From Bacteroidota bacterium (GTDB lineage: Bacteria; Bacteroidota; Bacteroidia; Flavobacteriales_D; Sanyastnellaceae): a stretch of 60,489 nucleotides of DNA. Below the pieces are notes generated by a model. It had not been told where the DNA came from. It saw only the letters and a list, made by a program, of their open reading frames with translations, and made no database searches. This document shows, one piece after another, positions 43,669 to 53,404 of this stretch; the first letter of the stretch is position 1, and every line of letters begins with the position of its first letter. A program made the position numbers and the translations under genes. The stretch spans positions 1 through 60,489 of the forward strand of contig VGFR01000002.1 of NCBI GenBank assembly GCA_016868835.1. Direction: 5' to 3'.

Positions 43669-45192
43669 ATGAATACTTCAAAAGTTCGCGTTCGTTTCGC
43701 ACCTAGTCCAACTGGCCCATTGCATATGGGTGGAGTTAGAACTGCTTTGTACAATTATTTGTTCGCTAAAAAACATGGCGGAGATTTTTTATTGCGCATT
43801 GAAGACACTGACCAAACAAGGTACGTACCGGGTGCAGAAACGTATATTCTAGAAGCTTTAAAGTGGTGCGGCATTGAACCGAATGAAGGCGTTGGATACG
43901 GTGGTGATTGTGCTCCCTATCGACAAAGCGAGCGCAAGCCCATTTACAAAGACTATGCTTTAGAATTGGTAAATAAAGGATGGGCTTATTATGCTTTTGA
44001 TACCCCAGAAGAATTAGACACCATTCGAAAGCAAGCAGAGGCGGCAAAAATGCCCAATTGGCAATACAATAGCATTTCCCGCATGACCATGAAAAACTCA
44101 TTAACGCTTCCCGCAGATGAAGTTGAGTCAAGAATACAACAGGGTGACCCTTTTGTTATTCGATTCAAAATGCCAAGAAACGAAGAAGTTCGTTTTCAAG
44201 ATATCATTAGAGGATGGGTCGTTTTTTCTACAAATGAGCTTGATGATAAGGTCCTATACAAATCAGATGGCATGCCCACCTATCATTTAGCCAATATTGT
44301 TGACGATCATACCATGTCTATAACCCACGTTATTCGTGGAGAGGAATGGTTACCTTCTGCTCCCTTGCACGTAATGATGTATAGAGCATTTGAATGGGAA
44401 GCACCGTTATTTGCCCATTTGCCGTTAATATTGAAGCCAGATGGAAATGGGAAATTAAGCAAACGAGATGGCGATCGACTTGGATTCCCGGTATTCCCAT
44501 TGGAATGGAAAGATCCTGAAACCGGCAATATTTCAAGTGGCTATCGCGAAAAAGGATATCTCCCAAAAGCATTTCTGAATATGCTTTTATTGCTGGGTTG
44601 GGCTCCAAGTAACAACCAAGAAATTTTCACTTTAGAAGAAATGATTGAAACGTTCTCATTGGAACGCATTGGAAAATCAGGTTCTAAATTCGACCCAGAA
44701 AAAACAAAGTGGTTCAATCAACAGTACCTGCGAAACATGCCACGAAGAGCCTTGGCGGAGATGATACTTCCAACAGCGAAGGAAAGAGGTTACGATGTAT
44801 GTGTTGAGTACTTGGAGGGTGTTGTTGAACTCATGCTTGAAAGAGCCGTTTTCCCGCTTGATTTGCTTGAGGGCACATACCTCTTCGAAGATCCAAAATC
44901 ATATGATGAAGAGGCTGTCTCCAAAAAATGGAAAAAAGAGGAATCGGGTCAAATTCTATTGGATTGGTCCATAAAATTACAATCTTTGGAAACGTTCAAT
45001 GTGGAATCAATTGATACTGCAATGAAATCTTTTCTAGCCGAAAAAAATCTTGGAATGGGTCAAGTGATGCCGCTCTTCCGCATTGCGCTGACAGGAGTAT
45101 TAACAGGTCCAGGTGCAGCACAAGTAGCCGCGTTGCTAGGTAAAGAATTCGTTACTCCTCGCATCCAAAAATGCATTGAAACTCTGGGTTAA
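43669..45192 (+). CDS. gltX: Glutamyl-tRNA synthetase
   Basis: 507 residues. Class I synthetase: the HIGH-type motif RFAPSPTGPLHMGGVRTALY, LLRIEDTDQTR, and the KMSKS-type KLSKRDGDR near 265. It charges tRNA-Glu (and tRNA-Gln where the amidotransferase route is used). Ordinary length and composition. folB follows directly with no spacer. Confidence 0.97.
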   Translation: MNTSKVRVRFAPSPTGPLHMGGVRTALYNYLFAKKHGGDFLLRIEDTDQTRYVPGAETYILEALKWCGIEPNEGVGYGGDCAPYRQSERKPIYKDYALELVNKGWAYYAFDTPEELDTIRKQAEAAKMPNWQYNSISRMTMKNSLTLPADEVESRIQQGDPFVIRFKMPRNEEVRFQDIIRGWVVFSTNELDDKVLYKSDGMPTYHLANIVDDHTMSITHVIRGEEWLPSAPLHVMMYRAFEWEAPLFAHLPLILKPDGNGKLSKRDGDRLGFPVFPLEWKDPETGNISSGYREKGYLPKAFLNMLLLLGWAPSNNQEIFTLEEMIETFSLERIGKSGSKFDPEKTKWFNQQYLRNMPRRALAEMILPTAKERGYDVCVEYLEGVVELMLERAVFPLDLLEGTYLFEDPKSYDEEAVSKKWKKEESGQILLDWSIKLQSLETFNVESIDTAMKSFLAEKNLGMGQVMPLFRIALTGVLTGPGAAQVAALLGKEFVTPRIQKCIETLG

Positions 45193-45540
45193 ATGCGCAT
45201 TCAATTAAATAACATACACGTTTATACCAATCATGGCTGTTGGAAGGAAGAGGAAATTATTGGGGGAGAGTTTCGAGTAGATGTATGGATAGACGGGCCT
45301 TTTGAACATGCAGCAGCGAATGATGACCTACTTCAAACGGTTGATTATGTTGAGGTGAAAGAAATTGTTTATTCAGAGATGAAGAAACGCGCTAAACTCA
45401 TAGAAACGGTTCTTGTTCGTATGCATGGCAAAATGAAAAATCAGTTTCCACTCGCCACATTGATTGGCATTCGTGTTACAAAGATCAATGCTCCTATGGG
45501 AGGCCAAGTTGAAAATGTGAGTGTTGAGATGGAAGGTTAA
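45193..45540 (+). CDS. folB: Dihydroneopterin aldolase
   Basis: 115 residues. Cleaves dihydroneopterin to hydroxymethyl-dihydropterin in folate synthesis. Motifs: IQLNNIHVYTNHGCWKEE with the substrate-binding Tyr/His region, LLQTVDYVEVKEIV, LIETVLVRM with the conserved Glu, and RVTKINAPMGGQVENVSVEM. Its ATG abuts the gltX stop. The stop codon overlaps that of the convergent asd gene (TTAA, 4 bases). Confidence 0.93.
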   Translation: MRIQLNNIHVYTNHGCWKEEEIIGGEFRVDVWIDGPFEHAAANDDLLQTVDYVEVKEIVYSEMKKRAKLIETVLVRMHGKMKNQFPLATLIGIRVTKINAPMGGQVENVSVEMEG

Positions 45541-46532
45541 AGCAATCCTTTCTTCACCATTTCCTCGGCAATTTGAACCGCATTCGTGGCCGCACCTTTT
45601 CTTAAGTTATCACTTACAATCCAACAATTGATTGTGTTTCGAGCGCTTTCATCTTTGCGGATTCTACCCACAAATACATCATCACTCTCAGCAGCATGAA
45701 TAAGTGGCATTGGGTACTGGTTTAAATTAGGATTATCTAACACCTTCACCCCAGGAAATGCCTGCAAGGCTTGCATGACCTTATTTAATTCTGGATCATG
45801 TTCAAATTCAATATTTACAGATTCTGAGTGTCCACCCATTACTGGCACCCGAACCGCTGTTGCTGTGACTGCAATTGAATCTGATTCCATGATCTTCTTC
45901 GTCTCTAAAATCATCTTCATCTCTTCCTTGGTATATCCGTTATCTTGGAATATATCTATCTGAGGAATTAAATTCAAATCAATGGTATAAGCATATGCTG
46001 GATTTTCTACTCGATCACCTCTTCTCTCTGTCATGAGTTGGTCTACAGCTTGTTTTCCGGTACCGGTTACACTTTGATAGGTTGAAACCACTACTCTTTT
46101 TATGGTGTACAAATCATGCAGCGGTTTCAAAACCAAAACCATTTGAATGGTACTACAATTTGGATTCGCTATAATTTTGTTTTGAGATCCAACGGCATGC
46201 ATATTAATTTCCGGAACAACCAATGGAACATTCGCATTCATGCGCCATGCCGAGCTATTATCAATAACAACACAATCACGCTCTGCAAATTTCGGGGCCC
46301 ACTCTATACTTGTTTCACCCCCCGCAGAAAAAAGCGCAAGTTGTGGTAACTTTTCTAAGCCTTGCTGAAGTGTACAAATGGTCCACATCTTTCCTTGCCA
46401 TTCCAATTGATTTCCTGCACTATTCTCTGAGGCAATTGGAATCAACTCCGTAATGGGAAATTGGCGCTCTGCCAATACCTGCAACATTTTCTGGCCAACC
46501 AATCCGGTGGCACCAACTACAGCAACACGCAT
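45537..46532 (-). CDS. asd: Aspartate-semialdehyde dehydrogenase
   Basis: 331 residues from ATG 46532. Makes aspartate semialdehyde for lysine/diaminopimelate, threonine and methionine synthesis. Motifs: VAVVGATGLVGQKML for NADP, VIDNSSAWRMN, catalytic cysteine in IIANPNCSTIQMV, and YQSVTGTGKQA. A longer in-frame ATG at 46604 would run across the promoter and into the divergent gene, so the shorter start, which begins at the Rossmann strand, is used. Confidence 0.95.
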   Translation of the reverse strand: MRVAVVGATGLVGQKMLQVLAERQFPITELIPIASENSAGNQLEWQGKMWTICTLQQGLEKLPQLALFSAGGETSIEWAPKFAERDCVVIDNSSAWRMNANVPLVVPEINMHAVGSQNKIIANPNCSTIQMVLVLKPLHDLYTIKRVVVSTYQSVTGTGKQAVDQLMTERRGDRVENPAYAYTIDLNLIPQIDIFQDNGYTKEEMKMILETKKIMESDSIAVTATAVRVPVMGGHSESVNIEFEHDPELNKVMQALQAFPGVKVLDNPNLNQYPMPLIHAAESDDVFVGRIRKDESARNTINCWIVSDNLRKGAATNAVQIAEEMVKKGLL

Positions 46533-46546
46533 AATTTTTGTTTTCG

Positions 46547-46554
46547 CAAAACTA
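46547..46554 (-). promoter_or_regulatory. Putative -7 promoter element (asd)
   Basis: Minus-strand TAGTTTTG, 14 bases before ATG 46532. Its presence excludes the upstream ATG at 46604. Confidence 0.45.
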
Positions 46555-46568
46555 ATACGTTCAGGCCT

Positions 46569-46576
46569 TACATTTG
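46569..46576 (+). promoter_or_regulatory. Putative -7 promoter element (LTD gene)
   Basis: TACATTTG, 16 bases before ATG 46593, divergent from the asd promoter 14 bases away. Confidence 0.45.
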
Positions 46577-46592
46577 GGAGTAAGTTTTTGAC

Positions 46593-49500
46593 ATGAAAGA
46601 ACAAATCATCTTCCTTTTCACTCTGCTGTTTTCGAGTCTTCTTGGAAATTCACAAGTTCAAGATTCATTTTCAGATGGTAATTTCACTTCGAATCCCACC
46701 TGGTCTGGTTCATCAAGCCAATACTTGGTGAACGGCATGCAAGAATTGCAACTCAACGACGTGCTTGCTGGTCAAGCCTTTCTTTCTACACCAAATTCTA
46801 CTGCTCCACTATCAAATTGTGAGTGGCGAATTAAAGTGAGGCAATCTTTTGCAGGAAGTGACAATAACCACAGTAGAATTTATTTAATGCATTCCAATGG
46901 CGATTTAAGTTTTATAAACGCAACCTCAGGAACACAAGGATTTGGTTATTTTTTAAAATTAGGTGAAGCCGGAAGTACAGATGCCATTAAACTCTATAGA
47001 GATGATGGGGCGGCAGGGGTTGTTGAAATTGCAGCAGGAAGTAGCGGACTTATTGCCGGCGCGTTTGAAATTCGAATTCAAGTCTTGAGAGATGCAATGG
47101 GCATCTGGGAAGTGTATGTAGATCCGAGCGGAGGTGTAAATTTTACTCCGGAAATAAATGTGAGTGACAACACGTACAACACAACTTCCCATCTCGGAGT
47201 TTCATGTCTTTATACCGCATCAAATGCAACAAAATTTTATTTCGATGATATCTATTGTGGAGCTCCAATACCCCCACCAATTATTAATGTACCGAATGAA
47301 CGCTCGGTTGTTATCAATGAAATTTACCCCGACCCCTCACCTTCAAATGGATTACCTGATGCGGAATACATTGAACTGTTCAATGCTGATACCGTTGTCT
47401 ATGATTTAGCTGGTTGGAAACTGGTAAACTCAAATACCGAAAAAGTACTTCCTTCCTACCAATTGAATCCTCAAGCATATGTCATACTCTGCGATGCTGC
47501 CAATGCAGTTTACTTTACACAGTCAATTGGAATATCTGCTTTCACCGCTCTCACAAATACAGGCGACAGTTTAACTTTGAAATACGCTGATAACTCAGTC
47601 ATTGACCAAGTCACATATACCACCTCATGGTACAACGATACGAACAAAGAAGATGGTGGTTGGTCATTGGAATTAATTAATCCTACACTTTCCTGTTCAT
47701 CGAGTTACAACTGGACCGCAAGTTCAAATGCGCAAGGAGGAACTCCCGGTCAAGTGAATAGCGTGCTTAACTTAACACCTGACACCACTTCTCCTATGCT
47801 CATATCGAAGTCATTGATTAATTCCACAACGGTTTCCCTACTTTTCAACGAAAGTGTTTCTGGTGTAGACCCCATACTTTGGAGTTGCGTTTCATTGGAC
47901 ATTGTCTCAGCTTATTCAAATCCATCCAATTCGAATGAAATATGGATAACCTTCAACACACCAATTCAACAAGAAACACTTTATATTCTCTCACATCCAG
48001 CAATAGTCGATTGTGAAGGAAACACAAATTCTTTTCAAACTGAATTATTTATTGGCAAGACACCAGAATTGGGCGACATTGTTTTTTCGGAAATCTTGGC
48101 TGATCCAGATCCAACATTGCCTGGAGGAATTCCTGCTGAATATGTCGAGATCTGGAATATCAGTGAGCACACACTTGAATTGCAAGGTCTTCGTTTCAAT
48201 AATGCCACAATAGACTTTCAATTCTTGCTTGCACCGAACGCCTATATTACGCTTGGAGATGCAGATAATGCTTTAGCCTTTCTAAGTTTATCAGATAAAA
48301 TCTTACTGGATAATTTTCCTACCCTAACCAACTCGGGAATGTTCATTGAATTAGCCATTGACACGCTCATTTTGGATAGTCTAACTTATTCAATCAATTG
48401 GTACGCAGAATCCTCAAAACAAGATGGTGGTTGGTCCTTGGAATTGATAAACCCCTATCTCCCTTGCTTTAACCCTAGCAATTGGGGAGCATCTCTTGCA
48501 TTCAGCGGTGGTACTCCAAACAGCAACAATTCCATCTACTCCAATTCACCCGATTCCACTTCACCTCAACTTCAATACTTCACATTTCACAACAATGTTC
48601 TAACTTGTTTCTTTAATGAATTCGTTTCGAATTCATCCAATTCCTTACAAAGCTCAATTGCATACACAACAAATCTGACCATTGATGACTCAACTTTATA
48701 CCAGCTCAGTGATACTGTATATGATTGCTCTGGGAATTCTTTGGTCTTCACTGTAGATTTTGGAAATGGATTTACGCCACTTCCAGGTCATCTCGTCATC
48801 AATGAAGTATTGTTTAACCCATTTGAATTAGGTTCTGATTTTGTTGAAATTGTGAACACAACAAATCACTGCATTGATCTTTTTAATTGTTCATTAGCCA
48901 ATGATGATGCATCAAACAATGACATCATTTCCCACGCTCATCGCATACTCTTACCTCATCAATACATCGTCTTTACTGAAGATGGGAATGACCTAATCGC
49001 ATATTACCCGTCAACACAAGAGGAAAACATTTTCAAATTGGAAGCCTTACCAAGCATGAACAATGATGCTGGAACGATTCAATTTTTGAATGCGAGCGGA
49101 GTGCGCATTGATGGTTTGAATTACAATGAAGAAATGCATTTTGATTTGTTGAACTCATTTGACGGTGTATCTCTGGAAAGAATCAACTTCAACGCCGAGA
49201 GTGACAACGAAACTTCGTGGCAAAGTGCGTCCTATCTAATTGGCTTCGCTACCCCGGGAACATTAAATTCCCAATATATATCTGTTGAAAATTCTGATTC
49301 ACAATTCAGTCTAAACACAGAAATATTTTCGCCTGACAATGACGGATACGATGACGTTCTTGGAATAATTTATTCTGATTTCCCTGCGAGTTCAGTTGGA
49401 AATATAACCATTTACAATGAGAGAGGTATTCGTGTTCGCAGGCTCATGAGGAACGAATATATTGGAACACAAGGCACTCTTTTTTGGGATGGGTTATCAG

Positions 49501-49610
49501 ATGATTCAACAGCATTGAGTATTGGTATTTACCATATCATCTTCGAAGTATTCCAATCGAATGGAGAGAAAATTGAAAAAAAGACAACCTGCGTGTTAGC
49601 CAAAAAATAA
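46593..49610 (+). CDS. Secreted triple lamin-tail-domain protein with T9SS type B domain
   Basis: 1005 residues. Signal peptide (1-20); a concanavalin/LamG-like N-terminal module (about 22-225); three LTDs starting near residues 240 (VVINEIYPDPSPSNG), 494 (GDIVFSEILADPDP) and 731 (GHLVINEVLFNPFE), separated by bacterial Ig-like linkers (DTTSPMLISKSLINSTTVSL; DSTSPQLQYFTFHNNVLTC). The first two LTDs share DGGWSLELINP. The C-terminus (906-1005, IFSPDNDGYDD onward) is the type B 'gliding motility' T9SS domain, unlike the type A domains of the other secreted proteins here. Likely a large surface protein; no catalytic motif is seen. The next gene starts on its last base. Confidence 0.85.
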   Translation: MKEQIIFLFTLLFSSLLGNSQVQDSFSDGNFTSNPTWSGSSSQYLVNGMQELQLNDVLAGQAFLSTPNSTAPLSNCEWRIKVRQSFAGSDNNHSRIYLMHSNGDLSFINATSGTQGFGYFLKLGEAGSTDAIKLYRDDGAAGVVEIAAGSSGLIAGAFEIRIQVLRDAMGIWEVYVDPSGGVNFTPEINVSDNTYNTTSHLGVSCLYTASNATKFYFDDIYCGAPIPPPIINVPNERSVVINEIYPDPSPSNGLPDAEYIELFNADTVVYDLAGWKLVNSNTEKVLPSYQLNPQAYVILCDAANAVYFTQSIGISAFTALTNTGDSLTLKYADNSVIDQVTYTTSWYNDTNKEDGGWSLELINPTLSCSSSYNWTASSNAQGGTPGQVNSVLNLTPDTTSPMLISKSLINSTTVSLLFNESVSGVDPILWSCVSLDIVSAYSNPSNSNEIWITFNTPIQQETLYILSHPAIVDCEGNTNSFQTELFIGKTPELGDIVFSEILADPDPTLPGGIPAEYVEIWNISEHTLELQGLRFNNATIDFQFLLAPNAYITLGDADNALAFLSLSDKILLDNFPTLTNSGMFIELAIDTLILDSLTYSINWYAESSKQDGGWSLELINPYLPCFNPSNWGASLAFSGGTPNSNNSIYSNSPDSTSPQLQYFTFHNNVLTCFFNEFVSNSSNSLQSSIAYTTNLTIDDSTLYQLSDTVYDCSGNSLVFTVDFGNGFTPLPGHLVINEVLFNPFELGSDFVEIVNTTNHCIDLFNCSLANDDASNNDIISHAHRILLPHQYIVFTEDGNDLIAYYPSTQEENIFKLEALPSMNNDAGTIQFLNASGVRIDGLNYNEEMHFDLLNSFDGVSLERINFNAESDNETSWQSASYLIGFATPGTLNSQYISVENSDSQFSLNTEIFSPDNDGYDDVLGIIYSDFPASSVGNITIYNERGIRVRRLMRNEYIGTQGTLFWDGLSDDSTALSIGIYHIIFEVFQSNGEKIEKKTTCVLAKK

Positions 49611-50209
49611 TGCGATCGTACTTCATTCGAATTCCGAAATTAGCAGACATTTTATTTCCAAGATTGACTTGGAGGTTAAACAGTTCTTATGTCTTCCTCA
49701 CTTTCGATGATGGTCCTGATCCGGTTTATACACCCGCCATTTTAGAAGTACTTCGATCCTACCAAGTTCAATGTACCTTTTTTCTCATCACCGAAAAGTG
49801 TCTCCTTTATCCTGAGTTGGTTCAACAAATCAAAGATGAGGGTCATACCATTGGATTTCATGGACATACTCATCAGGCTTTGAGTGACATGACACAGGAA
49901 GAAATTAATTCTTTATTGGTTCTACCGGAAATTCTGAAAGATGTTCAATTGTACAGACCACCTTATGGTAAAATTTCACACCGACAGATTAAGCTACTAT
50001 CGAATCGTTATTCGGTAGTCATGTACACATTCGTATTGGGTGATTTCGATTCAACAATAGATCATACTGAATTGATGAGTCGAATGAAAAAAATCAAAGC
50101 AGGAGACATTGTCTTGCTGCACGAAAATCTGAAGAGTTTAAAATTGCTTCAAGATTTTCTTAGCGAGTCTCCAAAAGATAAATTCAACCCATTGAATCGA
50201 ATTAATTGA
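49610..50209 (+). CDS. Polysaccharide deacetylase family protein
   Basis: 199 residues, one NodB domain with no signal peptide. Motif 1 VFLTFDDGPDPVYTPAILEVL with the catalytic Asp pair, motif 2 IGFHGHTHQAL with the zinc histidines, motif 3 YRPPYGK, and motif 5 GDIVLLHENLKS. It should remove N-acetyl groups from a GlcNAc polymer or related glycan. Without a signal peptide its location is unclear. It follows the triple-LTD gene with a 1-base overlap, so they share a transcript. Confidence 0.9.
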   Translation: MRSYFIRIPKLADILFPRLTWRLNSSYVFLTFDDGPDPVYTPAILEVLRSYQVQCTFFLITEKCLLYPELVQQIKDEGHTIGFHGHTHQALSDMTQEEINSLLVLPEILKDVQLYRPPYGKISHRQIKLLSNRYSVVMYTFVLGDFDSTIDHTELMSRMKKIKAGDIVLLHENLKSLKLLQDFLSESPKDKFNPLNRIN

Positions 50210-50220
50210 TTCGTTTTTCT

Positions 50221-50228
50221 TATACTTG
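50221..50228 (+). promoter_or_regulatory. Possible imperfect -7 element
   Basis: TATACTTG differs from TAnnTTTG at one fixed base and ends 4 bases before the ATG at 50233, the same spacing seen at the leaderless genes in this window. Confidence 0.25.
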
Positions 50229-50232
50229 CTTT

Positions 50233-52662
50233 ATGAACCTTAAATCAAACCTACTAACCCTTGGGTTAATGTTTTTGTGCGCATCATTTTTTGCACAAGA
50301 TGTCATTTCTGTTTCAGGTGTAGTTCTGAATAAAAAAAATAATCAACCCCTTTACGGTGCGTTGGTTCGTTTCGATCAAACTTCCTACGGATCGAATACA
50401 AATGCAGATGGTGGTTTTAATTTTTCAGCTCCTAGCGGAAAATACACGCTTGTAGTTAATCTCTTAAGCTATAATGAAATTCGAAAGGAAATTAATTTAA
50501 ACGGACCCATAAGTTTGAAAATTGAGCTCGAAGAAAACACAGAAGATTTAAATCTTGTAGTTGTTTCTGCAGGAAGATATGAGCAAAACATTGGAGAGGT
50601 TACCGTGAGTATGGAGGTCATTCAACCCAAATTATTAGAAGATAAAAACGTTGTCAATATCGATGAGATTTTACAACAAACTCCAGGCGTTGCAATTGTA
50701 GATGATGAACCTCAAATTAGAAGTGGAAGTGGTTACAGCTTTGGCGCAGGTAGTCGTGTTCAAGTGCTTGTAGATAACATTCCAATTTTAAGTGGCGACG
50801 CAGGAAAACCATCTTGGGGTTTTCTTCCCACAGAAAACGTTTCTCAAATAGAAATTATAAAAGGGGCAAGCAGTGTACTATACGGTAGCTCAGCGTTGAG
50901 TGGTGTTATTAACTTCAGAACAGCGTATCCAACCGCTATCCCGAAGACCAAACTTACCGTTTATCACGGCATGTATTCCAAGCCTCAATCTGAAGAAGGA
51001 TTTTATTGGGAACGTCAAGGCATGAAGAGTGGAATTAATTTTTCACACTCGCAAAAATTCGGAAAACTAGATTTTGTATTTGCATCGAGCATGCAATATG
51101 ATGATGGACACTTGGGTCCAATCATTGACTCATTGGGGCAATTCGAAAATAGTTCTTACAACCCTAAGAATGTGAATAGATATAGCGCCGGAAACCGCGC
51201 ACGATTCAACCTTCAATTAAGATATCGCGCTACAGAACGTCTCTATTTGGGAGTTTCTAGTATCTACTCAGCTGGAAATTCATTAGCAACGCTTTTATGG
51301 AACAACAGCACCACTGGTTTATACAGTGCATATGAAGGAAGTGCTACTCGAACCATACAACAATTATACACCGTAGACCCTTTCATCGAATACCAGGGAA
51401 AACGAGGAGCTACGCACACATTAAGAACCAGATGGCAGTCATTGGATAACAACAATGACAACAACCAAGGAAACTTCTCAGATGTACTTTACGGAGAATA
51501 TCAAGTTCAAAAAAATTGGGATCTAGACCGAATTAAAAATTTTACAACTACCGCTGGATTGGTAGGGATACAAACCGATGCAAGAGGTGAATTGTTTGTA
51601 GGTGGTAATGCAGATGGACACAATACAGCCAAGAATTATGCTGCATATGTACAATTAGACAAAAAACTATGGGACAAATTAAACCTAAGTGGTGGATTGA
51701 GATACGAACAATTTCAAATCAATGAAGAGAAACAAGGGAAGCCTGTTTTCAGAGCCGGGGCCAACTATAAAGTTTCCAAAGCCACCTACGTGCGTGCATC
51801 TCTCGGGCAAGGTTACCGATTCCCAAGTATTGCTGAAAAATTCATTGTTACTGGATTAGGAGCCATCAATATTTTCGCTAATCCAGACCTCAAACCTGAA
51901 ACTTCAAACAACGTTGAAATTGGGGTGAAGCAAGGATTTAAAATTGGCGAGTTCAAAGGATTTGCTGATTTCGCTGTGTTTCAACAAAAATTCGAAAACT
52001 TCATAGAATTTACTTTTGGACAATGGACACCAGTGCCATTCACTAATTTGGAAGAATTAAATAATGCCATTGGATTTAAAAGTTTGAATACGGGAGAGGC
52101 AATGGTAAGAGGTGCTGAGTTTTCACTATTAGGTACCGGTAAAATTGGTGAAACTCAAATTGATATTTTGGGCGGATACACATACACAAAGCCGGTAAGT
52201 ACAACTCCAGATTATGTTTATGCGGTAACTCAACAACAACCCGGAACCTTGGTTATTAGTGAATTTGCGCAAGCTTCTTATTTGAGCACAAGTGAAAACA
52301 GTTCTAACAACATTCTAAAATACAGACTGGAACATCTGGTCCGATTGGATTGCGGACTAACTCGTAAAAATTTAACTGCGGGAATCAGTTTCAGATACAA
52401 CAGCCACATGCAAAACATTGACAATGCATTTGGAAAATTGGAAGATCAATTTCCTGCAATTTTTAACCCTGGTATTAACCAGTGGAGAGCCGAGCATACA
52501 ACCGGTGATTATGTTTTCGATTTGCGCCTGGGATATAAGTTTTCTGATAAGCAGCGCATAGCCATTATGGTCAATAATGTATTGAATAGGGAATATGCCA
52601 TTCGTCCATTGTCTATTGAAGAACCGCGTATGACCATGATTCAATACACCTTAAGTTTGTAA
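50233..52662 (+). CDS. TonB-dependent receptor
   Basis: 809 residues from ATG 50233; an in-frame TTG 27 bases upstream overlaps the deacetylase gene and is rejected. Signal peptide, CarboxypepD_reg-like domain (SVSGVVLNKKNNQPLYGALV, about 24-110), plug (VVNIDEILQQTPGVAIV ... IEIIKGASSVLYGSSALSG) and barrel with a FhuA/BtuB-like style (YRFPSIAEKF, DLKPETSNNVEIGV). The receptor ends in LSL rather than a terminal aromatic residue, because the last codons coincide with the kdsB promoter. Siderophore, cobalamin or glycan import is possible; the ligand is not evident. Confidence 0.9.
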   Translation: MNLKSNLLTLGLMFLCASFFAQDVISVSGVVLNKKNNQPLYGALVRFDQTSYGSNTNADGGFNFSAPSGKYTLVVNLLSYNEIRKEINLNGPISLKIELEENTEDLNLVVVSAGRYEQNIGEVTVSMEVIQPKLLEDKNVVNIDEILQQTPGVAIVDDEPQIRSGSGYSFGAGSRVQVLVDNIPILSGDAGKPSWGFLPTENVSQIEIIKGASSVLYGSSALSGVINFRTAYPTAIPKTKLTVYHGMYSKPQSEEGFYWERQGMKSGINFSHSQKFGKLDFVFASSMQYDDGHLGPIIDSLGQFENSSYNPKNVNRYSAGNRARFNLQLRYRATERLYLGVSSIYSAGNSLATLLWNNSTTGLYSAYEGSATRTIQQLYTVDPFIEYQGKRGATHTLRTRWQSLDNNNDNNQGNFSDVLYGEYQVQKNWDLDRIKNFTTTAGLVGIQTDARGELFVGGNADGHNTAKNYAAYVQLDKKLWDKLNLSGGLRYEQFQINEEKQGKPVFRAGANYKVSKATYVRASLGQGYRFPSIAEKFIVTGLGAINIFANPDLKPETSNNVEIGVKQGFKIGEFKGFADFAVFQQKFENFIEFTFGQWTPVPFTNLEELNNAIGFKSLNTGEAMVRGAEFSLLGTGKIGETQIDILGGYTYTKPVSTTPDYVYAVTQQQPGTLVISEFAQASYLSTSENSSNNILKYRLEHLVRLDCGLTRKNLTAGISFRYNSHMQNIDNAFGKLEDQFPAIFNPGINQWRAEHTTGDYVFDLRLGYKFSDKQRIAIMVNNVLNREYAIRPLSIEEPRMTMIQYTLSL
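52652..52659 (+). promoter_or_regulatory. Putative -7 element of kdsB inside the receptor's last codons
   Basis: TAAGTTTG is part of the final codons of the TonB receptor gene and ends 4 bases before the kdsB ATG at 52664. Confidence 0.4.
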
Positions 52663-52663
52663 G

Positions 52664-53386
52664 ATGAATTGTGTTGCCATTATTCCTGCTCGTTTTGCCA
52701 GCACCCGTTTTCCAGGGAAACCATTGGCTCAAATTGCAGGAAAATCAATGATACAACGCGTCATTGAACAGGCACAAAAATCGAAATGTATTCAAGAAGT
52801 TTGGGTCACAACAGATGATGATGCCATTCATTCACATGTGGAATCATTGAACATACCTGTTTTCAGAACATCCACTTCTTGTCAAAGTGGTACTGAACGT
52901 ATTTTGGAACTACTCCCGATCATTGAACAAGCTGGTTTTGATACTGTAATTAATATTCAAGGTGACGAACCGTTTATTCATCCTGAGACCATAGACTCAG
53001 TTCTTAATGGTCTCCAAAGCGATGGTATTGCTACAGCATGTATTGCCATTCAAAATGTTAGTGACATTCAAGACCCCAATCGAGTAAAAATTGTCATGAA
53101 TTCAAATGGGCGGGCGATCTATTTTTCAAGATCTCCGATTCCATATTCCAGAAACCCATTTCATTCGTACAAAAAGCATTTAGGCATTTATGCGTTTGCA
53201 TTAAACGCATTGAAAAAAATAGCCCCACTTCAACCTCATGAGCTAGAATTGGCTGAATCTTTAGAGCAACTGCGTTGGTTGGCAAACGGAATTCCCATTC
53301 AAGTCACTGAAACCGAGTTCGAATCGATCGGAATTGATACCCCCGAAGACCTAGAACACGCGAAAAAATTGTATTTTCCAGAATAA
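52664..53386 (+). CDS. kdsB: 3-deoxy-manno-octulosonate cytidylyltransferase
   Basis: 240 residues. Activates Kdo with CTP for lipopolysaccharide core synthesis. Motifs: IIPARFASTRFPGKPLA at the N-terminus, VWVTTDDDAIHSHVE, VINIQGDEPFIHPETID for substrate and metal, and LGIYAFALNALKK. It is a canonical KdsB, distinct from the SpsF-like enzyme of the polysaccharide operon. It lies 1 base after the TonB receptor stop and probably has its own leaderless promoter. Confidence 0.96.
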   Translation: MNCVAIIPARFASTRFPGKPLAQIAGKSMIQRVIEQAQKSKCIQEVWVTTDDDAIHSHVESLNIPVFRTSTSCQSGTERILELLPIIEQAGFDTVINIQGDEPFIHPETIDSVLNGLQSDGIATACIAIQNVSDIQDPNRVKIVMNSNGRAIYFSRSPIPYSRNPFHSYKKHLGIYAFALNALKKIAPLQPHELELAESLEQLRWLANGIPIQVTETEFESIGIDTPEDLEHAKKLYFPE

Positions 53387-53391
53387 AAACT

Positions 53392-53399
53392 TACTTTTG
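53392..53399 (+). promoter_or_regulatory. Putative -7 element, leaderless start of the HU/SPOR gene
   Basis: TACTTTTG ends 5 bases before ATG 53405, in an 18-base gap after kdsB. Confidence 0.5.
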
Positions 53400-53404
53400 T
53401 AGGT

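Noticed and set aside
43766-44131. A 121-codon minus-strand frame inside gltX
   Set aside because: It lies across conserved catalytic sequence of GltX and has no protein-like features.
46533-46604. Longer start (ATG 46604) for aspartate-semialdehyde dehydrogenase
   Set aside because: The extension covers both divergent promoter motifs, overlaps the next gene's start, and precedes the Rossmann strand that normally opens the protein.
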